50,570 nucleotides of DNA, taken from NCBI GenBank assembly GCA_934292725.1, contig CAKQXY010000024.1, positions 1 through 50,570 of the forward strand, written 5' to 3'. Shown in pieces: positions 16,597-25,695 of this stretch. The DNA is from an uncultured Lachnospiraceae bacterium. GTDB lineage: Bacteria; Bacillota; Clostridia; Lachnospirales; Lachnospiraceae. The notes under the pieces are model-generated. The model was not told the origin of the DNA. It was given only the letters and a program-made list of their open reading frames with translations, and ran no database searches. The translations under genes and the position numbers were made by a program. The first letter of the stretch is position 1, and each line of letters starts with the position of its first letter.

Positions 16597-18579
16597 TTAA
16601 TAAACACATCCATATATTGATAGCTGTGCTCCTTCATAGTACTTTTGAAATTCAATGCCACTGTCTGTAAAAATATTAGTTGTTCCAGCTGCTATTTTTT
16701 CATCAAAATCATTTGTACTGACTATATATCTGATATTTAATTTCTTTAGATCCTCTGGTGAAAGTGTTACTTCTACATAATCTGTACTGACTAACTCAAG
16801 CATCGTCTTGCTTCCAAATGATGCTCTAATATGGCAATACCTATTGTAGATATCTTCATATTCTCCTTCCTTATCTAACATCTCCCAGCGCGTTTTCTGA
16901 GGATATGTCTGCGTTGTATTCAGGCAATCTGCTCCTGCCATCGCAGGAATGTTAGTAGCCGGGTATGCCATATCTACGACAAGCCATATTGCCTGAGGAT
17001 CCTCTTTTACAAGATCACGAATTTGCTGCATCGTTTCACTTTTCGTAATTTCAGGTACCCCCTTTGCAACTAGATTTATCCAAATTGATGATGCTAATAC
17101 TACTGTGCATACTCCCAAAACTGCCATTGTGTACTTGCTTTTTCTTGCCCGATATAGCAGAAAAAAAACAACTGCCAGAATTGCCCAGACAACTACAATT
17201 TTCTCTGCTGTATCAAAATACTCATATCTAAGTCCTCCCGGCTCATACTTTGTAAATCCCAAGGCTAATCTCATCGGTACAGCTGATGAAATGACAGCTG
17301 CCGATGCTGCTAACCATCTTTTAGGTGCTTTTTCTTTTAATGCGACAGCTCTGGCAAACAGAGTCAAGCGAAGAAAGCCTAACACCTGCGGCCCGCGATT
17401 TGAATTTACAAAGCTAAGCAGCAGCATTTTGGCAAGCCATTTAGGAATACCAACACAATAGTACCAGGCCAAAAACAGATTCATTCCGAGCAAAAGAATG
17501 AGTAAAGGATCTTTCTTTTTTTCTTTAATGATTACCCACAGTGCGAGTATAAATCCTGCTGGTGCAAAACAAATGATGGATGAATTTTCTACAATTAGTT
17601 CATTCATGCTAAATCTGCTAACAAGCGAAATCGGGTATTTCATCATCCACAAAAGACCTGTACCGCCTGATGACGAAGGTGCATTTCCAGGATAAACTGA
17701 ATTTAATTCTGCTGTAATCACATCCCATGAGGTGACCGCAAGTATTGTAAGACCTGCAGCTGTAATCACGAAAATAAGAAGCCATGGCACCACATCAACT
17801 CGTCTTAACACTTTCCTGTTAAATTTCCAAATGATAACCCATAAAAATAATGGAACAAAGCCCCATGCCACTGGCACCATCCATGTCGGGTAAAATGTCA
17901 AAACATATCCTACCGCGCAAACTGCCATACCGACTGCCACTGCGATTTTTCTTGGATTAAATGTATGTGATACCAAATAGTTACTTCCAAGCACAAAACA
18001 AGCACCGTAAATCAGCATCTCAACAAGTCCATTGATTGCAAACCACCATTGCAAAAATGGTGCAAAGCTCACACAGATTGATAACATTACAGATAATTTT
18101 TTCTGCCCATCAGTAATCAGCATTCCTAGCTCAAACCATGACAAAAACAGCACGATCAGACGTGAACACCAAAACCATGAAAGTCCTCTCTCGCTTCCAA
18201 AGAAAAGATATCCCCAATAAAATGGGCGAAATAATGTCAGAATATCCCACGATGGCTGTCCATACACGAGCATGTTATCTGTCAATATACTGCCAAGTGT
18301 TTGACTATAGCGATTATACGCGCCAAGCGTATTATATTGCTGACGAAAACAAAGCGGCGTCAATGTTCCCCACTCATCACTTCGCCAGACACGCGGTTCT
18401 CCCCAACGAATACCGCTTTCGCCATCTCCCAAAAACAACTTCCAACATCCCATGGACGATCCGCTGATTTTGAATGAAACCAACATGATTAACAGCAAAA
18501 ATGATAACACAAAGCGATATTTATAAATCAGCTCAAATCCCTGTTTCAAGCCTCTTTGCTTTTGTTTTTTTTCATTCAT
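16597..18579 (-). CDS. Polytopic membrane protein, probable GT-C-type glycosyltransferase
   Basis: This protein of about 660 residues has roughly 12-13 membrane helices. It carries an early conserved extracytoplasmic stretch (WGEPRVWRSDEWGTLTPLCF), where an Asp-Glu pair could be catalytic, and a C-terminal soluble domain (about 520-660). The plan matches GT-C enzymes that take sugars from polyprenyl phosphate outside the membrane. The gene directly downstream is a GtrB-like polyprenyl-phosphate sugar synthase, 36 bases away, which supports a two-protein glycan-modification unit for teichoic acid or surface polymer. I chose ATG 18577-18579 (GGAG nine bases upstream); a TTG 15 bases earlier is possible. 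The acceptor and sugar are unknown. Confidence 0.75.
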   Translation of the reverse strand: MNEKKQKQRGLKQGFELIYKYRFVLSFLLLIMLVSFKISGSSMGCWKLFLGDGESGIRWGEPRVWRSDEWGTLTPLCFRQQYNTLGAYNRYSQTLGSILTDNMLVYGQPSWDILTLFRPFYWGYLFFGSERGLSWFWCSRLIVLFLSWFELGMLITDGQKKLSVMLSICVSFAPFLQWWFAINGLVEMLIYGACFVLGSNYLVSHTFNPRKIAVAVGMAVCAVGYVLTFYPTWMVPVAWGFVPLFLWVIIWKFNRKVLRRVDVVPWLLIFVITAAGLTILAVTSWDVITAELNSVYPGNAPSSSGGTGLLWMMKYPISLVSRFSMNELIVENSSIICFAPAGFILALWVIIKEKKKDPLLILLLGMNLFLAWYYCVGIPKWLAKMLLLSFVNSNRGPQVLGFLRLTLFARAVALKEKAPKRWLAASAAVISSAVPMRLALGFTKYEPGGLRYEYFDTAEKIVVVWAILAVVFFLLYRARKSKYTMAVLGVCTVVLASSIWINLVAKGVPEITKSETMQQIRDLVKEDPQAIWLVVDMAYPATNIPAMAGADCLNTTQTYPQKTRWEMLDKEGEYEDIYNRYCHIRASFGSKTMLELVSTDYVEVTLSPEDLKKLNIRYIVSTNDFDEKIAAGTTNIFTDSGIEFQKYYEGAQLSIYGCVY

Positions 18580-18662
18580 TTTTTCTTTCTCCAAAACTTC
18601 TCCCTTCTTTTTAGTGTTTCCATTATCTTATCGCATCTAGGTGACATCTCTCTTACTCTTTC

Positions 18663-18678
18663 GTGACAAATTTGTCAC
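18663..18678. promoter_or_regulatory. Perfect 16-bp palindrome between the sensor gene and the GT-C-like gene
   Basis: GTGACAAATTTGTCAC at 18663-18678 is fully self-complementary and starts at the stop codon of the membrane sensor gene. A further TGTCAC occurs 18 bases downstream on the minus strand (rc of 18640-18645). It is a candidate operator or loop-less stem controlling read-through into the glycosyltransferase pair. Confidence 0.5.
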
Positions 18679-20553
18679 TTAATTTATATCAATTTCTTTG
18701 CGCACATTTCCCATGCTGTCTCTTATTACGATACGACCTACTTCCTGAACACATTTCATTTGTTCATTCATAAATAAAATAGTGCCGTAACCATCAAGTA
18801 CTGTGCCATCAGGTAAGTAATACAAAATTTCAGAATACTCTTTTTCTGCATATGCAATTGAAAGTATGTCGACTCCTGCTGCACCCACATTCTTCTGGCT
18901 CGCTATGCGTGCCGTGATTCCTCCATTCTCACTGATAACATGAGTAGCGTTATCGTTTCCGTATAAAAATTTCTTATTTTGATCAAACAAAAGTCCAACT
19001 ATATTTTCCCCGTGCATAAGCTGTACATCTGAACATTGCAGGATCTCATTCATGATTTCTGCATCAACTTTTATTTTATTTCCCTCTATAAGATTTTCTA
19101 CAAATCCATTACCACTTTCATCTAATCCCCAGTACCATAAGCACGCTTCATTATACCTGTTACTGAGAGAAATCTGATTTTGCGGATAAATATCTATTAT
19201 ATTAAATTCATCATCGCACCGATAATAATATATTTTCTGATGCTCGGCGGATGTTGTCTCTAAAAAGAACTCGTATCGCCATTCATTGTTTACTGTTACC
19301 GTAAGAAGACGCAAACCATTTCCTTGTGCATCTGGATTTTTAGCAAAAAATTCATCTTCTGACAAAACAATTTTAAATGTATTGTCATCATCCATAGCTG
19401 TTAAAAGTCCTTTTCCATTCGTATCGCTCCAACTATTATAAATTCTCCAGCCAGCTTCCCCACCAGTCCATGTCAGTCCTGATTGCTCTATCCACATGGT
19501 CTCACCTTGCGCATTCACACATTTCGTATAATGACTTCCATCTGTAAAATACTGACTTATTAAAATCTCATCGTACATCACGATCCGAACACTCTCATTT
19601 TCCTGAATCATAATAAGCAGCTGTCCTGTCTTGTCATACACGGCACGTCTGCTGATAATAAAGTTGCCCTGCAAAGTCACATTCTCTGCCCCTTCCTCTA
19701 TGCAGGTTCCATCTGTTCGATACAAATTGCCGACATCAGATCCAATCATATACACAGAATCACTAAAAAGAGTCACGCTCTGCCTAGCCGGCTCCACAAT
19801 CCACTTTCGATCCTTCAGAGAATAGATTCCCATCTGTGCACTCGCATAATCGCTGTCATCAAAAGCTCCGTCCTCATATCCAGTATACAAAACAAGCGGT
19901 GTATTTTCGTCCACGATCATTCCATTGCTAATATATGCAATATTTCCTGTGATTCCATAGCCAGGAAGTCTTAAAACTTCCTCTCCAGAAGAATCAAGCG
20001 CAAGAACCATATCTCCACCCAGCCAATTGTAGCTGCCTTCTCCTGTCGTCAGCACCAAATATTCATCTTCCGCGATTGGAAGGTTGTTGGCAAATGTTTC
20101 ACTCGCTGCAGCAGAAAGACTGCCATCCTCATTTGTTGTTTCCTGTGATGCAGCTTCTGTTGTCTCTGCTTCTGTTGTTTCTGCTTGTGTCGTCTCTTCT
20201 TCTGTCGTCTCTGCTTCTGTCGTCTCTTCCTCTGTCTCCCACTCAATTTCCTTTGTCTCTTCTGTCTGATATGGAAGCTGCATCGGAACATTTGAATGAT
20301 CGATTCGATTTCTGCCTGTCTGAAAGAATATTGCCGTACAAATTGCCGCTGCCGCGGCCAGTGTACCACCTACAATAAAATATCCTGGCACACTTTTATC
20401 GCTCTGATAGTGCTTGTAATCCTCCGCCTCTAAAATAAAATCATCACGGATATCGCCCATCCACATCAAAATTTCCTGTTCTCGCTCTGCCATTTCAGGT
20501 GTTTGCTCTTTTGCATTTTTCTTAGATGTGCTTTCAAAATCATGCCTTTTCAT
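18679..20553 (-). CDS. One-TM membrane protein with extracellular propeller-like domain; putative anti-sigma/sensor
   Basis: The 624-residue protein has a cytoplasmic N terminus of about 57 residues (EMAEREQEILMWMGDIRDDFILEAEDY). One membrane helix follows (about 59-78, GYFIVGGTLAAAAAICTAIFF), then a repetitive Thr/Glu linker made of ETTEA/ETTEE units (about 102-145), and about 460 residues of beta-rich, propeller-like sequence outside. The ATG at 20551-20553 overlaps the end of the sigma factor gene by 14 bases, so translation is coupled and stoichiometric. This plan fits a membrane-bound regulator of the ECF sigma factor that senses the surface, though the N-terminal part lacks a recognisable zinc anti-sigma motif. 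An earlier in-frame GTG overlaps the ribosome site. Confidence 0.75.
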   Translation of the reverse strand: MKRHDFESTSKKNAKEQTPEMAEREQEILMWMGDIRDDFILEAEDYKHYQSDKSVPGYFIVGGTLAAAAAICTAIFFQTGRNRIDHSNVPMQLPYQTEETKEIEWETEEETTEAETTEEETTQAETTEAETTEAASQETTNEDGSLSAAASETFANNLPIAEDEYLVLTTGEGSYNWLGGDMVLALDSSGEEVLRLPGYGITGNIAYISNGMIVDENTPLVLYTGYEDGAFDDSDYASAQMGIYSLKDRKWIVEPARQSVTLFSDSVYMIGSDVGNLYRTDGTCIEEGAENVTLQGNFIISRRAVYDKTGQLLIMIQENESVRIVMYDEILISQYFTDGSHYTKCVNAQGETMWIEQSGLTWTGGEAGWRIYNSWSDTNGKGLLTAMDDDNTFKIVLSEDEFFAKNPDAQGNGLRLLTVTVNNEWRYEFFLETTSAEHQKIYYYRCDDEFNIIDIYPQNQISLSNRYNEACLWYWGLDESGNGFVENLIEGNKIKVDAEIMNEILQCSDVQLMHGENIVGLLFDQNKKFLYGNDNATHVISENGGITARIASQKNVGAAGVDILSIAYAEKEYSEILYYLPDGTVLDGYGTILFMNEQMKCVQEVGRIVIRDSMGNVRKEIDIN

Positions 20554-21115
20554 AAACAGTGTCCTCCTTTCCACTTTGTTCCCAATAAACTCTGAAACGC
20601 TTTCTCATCTGATACAATGTGTTATAAACATTTTTTTCTTTTAACCCCATATGCTTTGCAATTTCCCGTGGTGTCTCCATATACCAAAATCGAAGCACGA
20701 AAATCATCCGATCTGTTCTTGTCTGTTTTTCCAGAAATCCATTCAGACGCTGCACAAAATCATCTCTGTCAATCATACGGCTAATAGCGTCCTCACCGAT
20801 AAGATCACCAACTTCCTGCTCAATTGCACTAATTTTTCCATATCCGCGTTTCCATGCCTTATTATGAATTATCTTGTTAAGCGATAAATTTCTTGTGATC
20901 CTTGCGACATATGCTCGAAGCGAATCTGGTCTGTTTTCTGGAATGCTGCACCATGTTTTCCACCAAGTATCATTTAAACATTCACTCACATCCTCACGGT
21001 TCTGTACAATTTCCCATGAAATCTGTCTGCAGTAATGTCCATAATTTATTTCAAGCTCTTCAATTGCAATCTCGTCTCGTATCCACAACAACCTGATAAT
21101 GTCAATATCTGTCAT
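20540..21115 (-). CDS. ECF-type RNA polymerase sigma factor
   Basis: The 191-residue protein has sigma region 2 in the N-terminal half (YCRQISWEIVQNREDVSECLNDTWWKTW...AYVARITRNLSLNKI). Region 4 is near 130-180, with the DNA-binding helix-turn-helix ETPREIAKHMGLKEKNVYNTLYQMRKRFR. This is the length and order of an extracytoplasmic-function sigma factor. It is translationally coupled to the membrane sensor downstream. Autoregulation and control of the glycosyltransferase pair are reasonable guesses but no ECF promoter could be identified with confidence. The start ATG 21113-21115 follows a GAGGACAGGGGG stretch. Confidence 0.9.
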   Translation of the reverse strand: MTDIDIIRLLWIRDEIAIEELEINYGHYCRQISWEIVQNREDVSECLNDTWWKTWCSIPENRPDSLRAYVARITRNLSLNKIIHNKAWKRGYGKISAIEQEVGDLIGEDAISRMIDRDDFVQRLNGFLEKQTRTDRMIFVLRFWYMETPREIAKHMGLKEKNVYNTLYQMRKRFRVYWEQSGKEDTVYEKA

Positions 21116-21213
21116 CCCCCTGTCCTCTCTTTCTTCTCTGCGGCTGTATATAAAACCTTATACCATATAAGACAAAATCTGGAAATAAATTTCTTACAAA
21201 ACCAAAATTTTTT

Positions 21214-21246
21214 CAAAAAAAAGACAGCTGGCTTTCACCAACTGTC
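21214..21246 (-). terminator. Rho-independent terminator of the YesL-family gene
   Basis: On the minus strand GACAGTTGG pairs with CCAGCTGTC (21223-21246) and is followed by eight or more T residues (21214-21222), just after the stop at 21259. Confidence 0.9.
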
Positions 21247-21258
21247 TCGCTTTTACTT

Positions 21259-22077
21259 TTATTTTTGCTCTTCTTTATTATCCTGTGTGTCTGCGCTGTC
21301 TGTTTCTTCTTTAGGTTCTCTTGATGCAAACATCTCTCTTGAGAAGACCTGTGTATCTGCTGGCTGCTGATCTTGCTGGGTCATAACGATATGAACCTGC
21401 TCGCCTTCTTCTGCTTCCTGTGCCTCTAACTCACGTTTAGCCTCTGCGACTACAGAATCGCCATTTGCCTCGTCTTCCTTCGGGATATACTTATCAAAAA
21501 TTACTACCAAGAAGTATGACTGTAAAAATGCAATCAGACCATAGCTTAATAAGATCAATGGTGGGAAGAACAGACATCCCACGATAACAGCTATTGCAAT
21601 AATAATCATTGCCAGGCTGCGGAAGATATGCTTTACACCGATGAACAATGCATTTCTGAGTGTGAAGCGAATCTTATTGTAAAACTTTGCCTGAAGCGGA
21701 TATACATAAACGAGTGTGATCAGATACAGTAAGAAAATTCCAAGGAATACAATTCCAAGAATACGGCTGATCTGTGTACCCATCATGAAGTATGCATAAA
21801 TATCATACAAGAAGAATACAAGAAGCAGTGTCATAATGATACCGATCACACTTCCCTGCTTGAAGTTTTCCTTGAAGGACTTAAAGAAGCTTCTTACTGT
21901 GTACGACTCCTCATCCCTCACAAGTTTCAGTGTTACATAATACACCGCAGTTGATGCTGGTCCAATCGTAATGATCGGGATACAGCAGACAGCCCACAAA
22001 AGTGTCAGGATAAACACATCTACGAGTTTTCCCATAAACCGCCAAATTGGATTGTCAAGATTAAACAAGCTTCCCAT
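21259..22077 (-). CDS. YesL/DUF624-family membrane protein with acidic tail
   Basis: The 272-residue protein begins with the DUF624 signature (FNLDNPIWRFMGKLVDVFILTLLW, then IITIGPASTAVYYVTLKLVRDEE) and has five to six membrane helices up to residue about 195. A polar Glu/Gln-rich tail of about 75 residues follows, longer than in typical YesL. Family members often lie near sugar transport and regulator genes, but their biochemical role is not established. It has its own promoter and terminator. The start has AGAGGTAC upstream. Nothing in the neighbourhood fixes its role. Confidence 0.85.
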   Translation of the reverse strand: MGSLFNLDNPIWRFMGKLVDVFILTLLWAVCCIPIITIGPASTAVYYVTLKLVRDEESYTVRSFFKSFKENFKQGSVIGIIMTLLLVFFLYDIYAYFMMGTQISRILGIVFLGIFLLYLITLVYVYPLQAKFYNKIRFTLRNALFIGVKHIFRSLAMIIIAIAVIVGCLFFPPLILLSYGLIAFLQSYFLVVIFDKYIPKEDEANGDSVVAEAKRELEAQEAEEGEQVHIVMTQQDQQPADTQVFSREMFASREPKEETDSADTQDNKEEQK

Positions 22078-22170
22078 TATAAGTACCTCTATTCCTTTTT
22101 CACATATTGCGCTGCGATCACGCAGACGCTCCCGGACGGCTATATTTTTTATTTGCCGCTCATAGGTTTT

Positions 22171-22199
22171 ATTATATATGAGGATTCTTAAAAATGCAA
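22171..22199 (-). promoter_or_regulatory. Promoter of the YesL-family gene
   Basis: Minus-strand TTGCAT (22194-22199) and TATAAT (22171-22176) have a 17-base spacer. The leader of about 85 bases contains a small hairpin, CTGCG/CGCAG, near 22116-22129. Confidence 0.75.
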
Positions 22200-22320
22200 A
22201 CGAATGATGCAGATTTTATGATTATTTTATACTAATCATACTATTTTCATTTCCATATCGCAAAAACTGTGTTACACTAGTATCATACTTCTTATACCAC
22301 AGAAAGGCATGGATTAAAAT

Positions 22321-23091
22321 ATGAGAATTGAAGCAGATGACCCAAGCAAAAAACAACCCAAAAAGGAGGAATTTAACCCGGTAAAAAGTGAAAAGCACAG
22401 TTTTAAATCTGAAATTGCCAAAATGAAGTCGATGGGCTTTAAGGATGGATGGGAATATTTCTGGAGCTATTATAAGGTTCCAGTATTTGTGATCATAGGT
22501 GTGATCGCCATTGTGATTAGTATCACCGTGTCCGTAATCAGAAACAGCCGTCCATTTATCGTGCAGGTTCATGTTTATAACAACTACTTATCAGATAATG
22601 CTGATGTTGATTCCCTTGAAAAAGAATTTGCCGCATATGAGGATATGAGTCTTAAAGACTATCAGATCAACTTTAATCTGACAGAATATCTTGACTTTAG
22701 CGGATCAGACGAGGCTTCCTATACCTCTATGATGAAGGTAATGGCAATGGCAGCCGCTCACGATCTTGATGTACTCGGCGGCAATACTGCATTTGTCAAT
22801 TATTATGGTGTCGGTGAGGAAGATAATACCTTATTTGCCGATCTTGAGGAAACACTTCCGCCGGCATTCTTCCAGTACTTAAAGGAACAGGATCGTATCC
22901 TTTACTTAAGCCGCACTGATGAAGCAGGCAATGTTCTTGGTCAGTACGCAGCCGCAATAGACGTTAGTGATACTCGTATCGTAAATAAAAATTGTCTGTT
23001 AGGTACACCATGTTACCTTGGCATTGCTGTCAACACGTCAAGACTTCAGACTTCCATTGACTTTTTGGAATGGATTTTTGATTATCAATAA
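22321..23091 (+). CDS. Single-pass membrane protein of unknown function
   Basis: The 256-residue protein has a charged N-terminal cytoplasmic segment of about 50 residues, rich in Lys. One membrane helix follows (about 59-79, VPVFVIIGVIAIVISITVSVI), then about 175 residues outside the cell with mixed alpha/beta pattern. The external part has no known motif, though features such as DLDVLGGNTAFVNYYGVG recall periplasmic binding folds. It is transcribed away from the YesL-family gene and ends at a bidirectional terminator. An AGAAAGG ribosome site lies 13 bases before the ATG. Function unknown. Confidence 0.7.
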   Translation: MRIEADDPSKKQPKKEEFNPVKSEKHSFKSEIAKMKSMGFKDGWEYFWSYYKVPVFVIIGVIAIVISITVSVIRNSRPFIVQVHVYNNYLSDNADVDSLEKEFAAYEDMSLKDYQINFNLTEYLDFSGSDEASYTSMMKVMAMAAAHDLDVLGGNTAFVNYYGVGEEDNTLFADLEETLPPAFFQYLKEQDRILYLSRTDEAGNVLGQYAAAIDVSDTRIVNKNCLLGTPCYLGIAVNTSRLQTSIDFLEWIFDYQ

Positions 23092-23094
23092 ATA

Positions 23095-23143
23095 AAAAAG
23101 TCCAATAGGCCGGATGAATATTCCGCCTATTGGATTTTTTTAT
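23095..23143. terminator. Bidirectional terminator
   Basis: Arms TCCAATAGGC (23101-23110) and GCCTATTGGA (23125-23134), extended by CGGA/TCCG, have an A run on the left and a T run on the right. It serves the plus-strand gene ending at 23091 and the minus-strand gene ending at 23140. Confidence 0.9.
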
Positions 23144-24267
23144 TTTTTAATCGTACTGCTGTCATTTAATAAAATAGTTCCATATAAAAACAGCACGTCC
23201 GCATTTGCCATTTCATCTGATTCAAAATCAATTAATTCTCCAAGTTTTTTTTGCGAGATATAACGAAGATCTACAACTACTATACTGCTGTAGGAATCAA
23301 TTAAAAGAGGAATCAGACTGCTGCCATAGGAATCACGAAAGACGATTAGATTTTTCTTTTCTGCTGCCTTAGGATTTTCAATCCTAAGAAGTGCTGATGG
23401 ACCTGACAGGAAAAAATCATAAGGATCATAGCCTGTCAGCTTATCCCAGTCATAAACACCGCCTGTCTTTTTCGTCTCATAATTATAAACCTGTGCCTGT
23501 GAAATGATTTCACTGCCTATATACATAATCTTGTCAGGTGTTACTTGAAGTGCCGCCTGACCACTGTATACGCCATAAAAAGAATCTGCTGCCTGACAAA
23601 TATCATAGTCATCTGATAAAGTATCATTTTTCATATTTCTTTTTATCTGGTTGGCTGTTTCTATCAGTGCTTCCTGACGCCAATGACTGTCTGTAAAATA
23701 GAATGCCTCAAGAGACAGCGTTTGTGTAAGATCAATAAACTTCGCATATGGCATCCCATTTTCAAAGTATTTAAAAAACTTATCGTAATCCATCACTGGA
23801 TACCCATTTTTCGCTGCAAGATAATATCCTTTATCTGGTACTATTGCCGCATAAATTTCATGGCTGCCATTTTTTAAATACTGTGTATAGACATGCTCAA
23901 ATGCATTAACTGCATGTGACACGGAAGCCTCATTGATTTCACTTTCTATTGATGCTGCATAGCCGTCTGCAACATAAATTCCATGAACATCTTTTTGCTG
24001 ATACAAAGAAAACAGTGCTTTCGTTTTTAGCTTTCTGAATGCTTCACGAAATGGAAACTGATCCTGACTGTAGCGCTCAAAGCCACTCATAAAGTTTCCC
24101 TTTCCCACACTGTCTTTTGTAAGCGCGGGAAGCTGTGCCAGACGTCTTCGCTCAGAAACAGATATCTGATTTGGCGTATGAAACCATGCTGCAAGGCAAA
24201 GTATTCCAAATGTAAGTCCTGTTATAAGCAATGTGACAATAGCATGTTGTTTTTCTTTTTTTATCAT
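23140..24267 (-). CDS. DHHW-family protein, AlgJ/AlgX-like (O-acylation of surface polymer)
   Basis: The 375-residue protein has an N-terminal membrane anchor (about 9-28) and an extracytoplasmic SGNH-hydrolase-like domain. The family signature FTDSHWRQEA appears near residue 194 and a possible nucleophile serine in FRDSYGSSL near 315; these are the Asp-His and Ser parts of the catalytic set. It follows the MBOAT gene by 16 bases. Pairs of MBOAT and AlgJ/DHHW proteins carry acyl groups across the membrane and put them on a surface polysaccharide. The target polymer is unknown. GGGGAGAG precedes the start. Confidence 0.85.
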   Translation of the reverse strand: MIKKEKQHAIVTLLITGLTFGILCLAAWFHTPNQISVSERRRLAQLPALTKDSVGKGNFMSGFERYSQDQFPFREAFRKLKTKALFSLYQQKDVHGIYVADGYAASIESEINEASVSHAVNAFEHVYTQYLKNGSHEIYAAIVPDKGYYLAAKNGYPVMDYDKFFKYFENGMPYAKFIDLTQTLSLEAFYFTDSHWRQEALIETANQIKRNMKNDTLSDDYDICQAADSFYGVYSGQAALQVTPDKIMYIGSEIISQAQVYNYETKKTGGVYDWDKLTGYDPYDFFLSGPSALLRIENPKAAEKKNLIVFRDSYGSSLIPLLIDSYSSIVVVDLRYISQKKLGELIDFESDEMANADVLFLYGTILLNDSSTIKK

Positions 24268-24283
24268 AAACTCTCCCCAATGC

Positions 24284-25684
24284 TTAAAACCTAAAATATA
24301 AAAATGGATTATATGAGCCGTCCACTAAAAAGGCAGTTGCCAACAAAAATAGTCCTACAAGCACAATCGGCATCGCCCAATAAAAAATACTTCCTGCCTT
24401 TGTTTTCATAAATCTATTAAATGCTGTCACTGGCAGCGGTGTTGCTGCGATTGCTGCAAAAATAAGCAGCAGCCCGTAGCTTCTTAGATAATACATGCTT
24501 TGTACTGATATGACTGGCAGTTTTCCTAAGCCAAACAATCCGCCTATTCGATGCATAGCCTGTGGTATTGTATCTGCTGAAAAAAGAATGAAGCTAAGTA
24601 AGATGATAAAAAGCAAATACAAATGTGAAATAATGGACGGCATTCGTTCCAGCCATTTTCCCCATAAAAAGCGCTCGCACAAAAGAAGCACTCCAAAACC
24701 TGCTCCCCACACGACAAAGTTCCATGATGCGCCATGCCACAGTCCTGTAAGCATCCACACAGCTATGACATTTCGCACATAAAGTCCAGTCTTTACGCGG
24801 CTTCCTCCAAGAGGAATGTAAACGTAATCGCGAAACCAGCTGCCCAGACTGATATGCCATCTGCGCCAGAACTCTTTTATGCTGCGGCTAATCAGAGGAT
24901 AATTAAAATTTTCTGGAAACTGAAAGCCAAAAATGCGTCCTAGTCCAATCGCCATATCGCTGTAGCCTGAAAAATCAAAATAAATCTGAAGTACAAGCGC
25001 TGTTGCATACATCCACCAAAATATTATGCTTGGCTGCGATGTTTTTAGACAGATATCTGTCAGTTCTCCCAGTACATTTGCAATCAGTACCTTCTTGCTT
25101 AATCCTATCAAAAAGCGCTGTATGCCTGATGCAGCAAGTGTGAAGCTATGCTTTCTTTCCTGCAGCTCTCTTTCAATATCCGTGTATCGCACAATCGGTC
25201 CCGCAATCAGCTGCGGAAATAGCGATACATATGTTCCAAATGAAATAATGTTTCTTTGGGCTTTAGTGTCTCCTCTCCAGACATCTACCGTATAACTGAT
25301 GATCTGAAATGTATAAAAACTTATTCCTATTGGAAGAGACAGCTTAGAAAGAGGCAGTGACACACCTGGCAGCTGATTCACATTCTCAATTAAAAAATCA
25401 GCATATTTAAATATAAGAAGAAATGACAGGCTTACTGCCACAGAAATCCACATGAGGATGAATCCGCTTTTTTTATTCTGCTTTTTTTCAATCATAAGTG
25501 CAAAAACAAAACCACTAAAAATTGACACAATCATAAGCACAATATAGCGCGGCTCTCCCCATCCGTAAAAAATCAGGCTGAACACAAAAAGCACTGCATT
25601 TTTCAATTTCCGCGGTGCGGCAAAATAGCACACCAGCACCGCCGGAAGGAAATAATATAAAAATGGAAGTCCGGAAAATAACAT
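24284..25684 (-). CDS. MBOAT-family O-acyltransferase (AlgI/DltB/PatA type)
   Basis: The 466-residue polytopic enzyme begins with the family N terminus MLFSGLPFLYYFLPAVLV. It has the conserved FPQLIAGPIVRY loop, the FDFSGYSDMAIGLGRIFGF block and the catalytic His in LTGLWHGASWNFVVWG. It would load an acyl group, probably acetyl, from a cytoplasmic donor for transfer outside. It lies between the DUF4358 lipoprotein and DHHW genes in one operon. No ribosome site is visible before the ATG, only an A-rich stretch after the upstream stop 11 bases away, so translation may depend on coupling. The N terminus fits the family, so the start is kept. Confidence 0.9.
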   Translation of the reverse strand: MLFSGLPFLYYFLPAVLVCYFAAPRKLKNAVLFVFSLIFYGWGEPRYIVLMIVSIFSGFVFALMIEKKQNKKSGFILMWISVAVSLSFLLIFKYADFLIENVNQLPGVSLPLSKLSLPIGISFYTFQIISYTVDVWRGDTKAQRNIISFGTYVSLFPQLIAGPIVRYTDIERELQERKHSFTLAASGIQRFLIGLSKKVLIANVLGELTDICLKTSQPSIIFWWMYATALVLQIYFDFSGYSDMAIGLGRIFGFQFPENFNYPLISRSIKEFWRRWHISLGSWFRDYVYIPLGGSRVKTGLYVRNVIAVWMLTGLWHGASWNFVVWGAGFGVLLLCERFLWGKWLERMPSIISHLYLLFIILLSFILFSADTIPQAMHRIGGLFGLGKLPVISVQSMYYLRSYGLLLIFAAIAATPLPVTAFNRFMKTKAGSIFYWAMPIVLVGLFLLATAFLVDGSYNPFLYFRF

Positions 25685-25695
25685 TTTAATTTTTT

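Noticed and set aside
20150..20262. Tandem GTCGTCTC/TTCTGTTGT-type repeat, possible microsatellite or CRISPR
   Set aside because: It is the Thr/Glu repeat linker of the membrane sensor in frame; no spacers of equal length.
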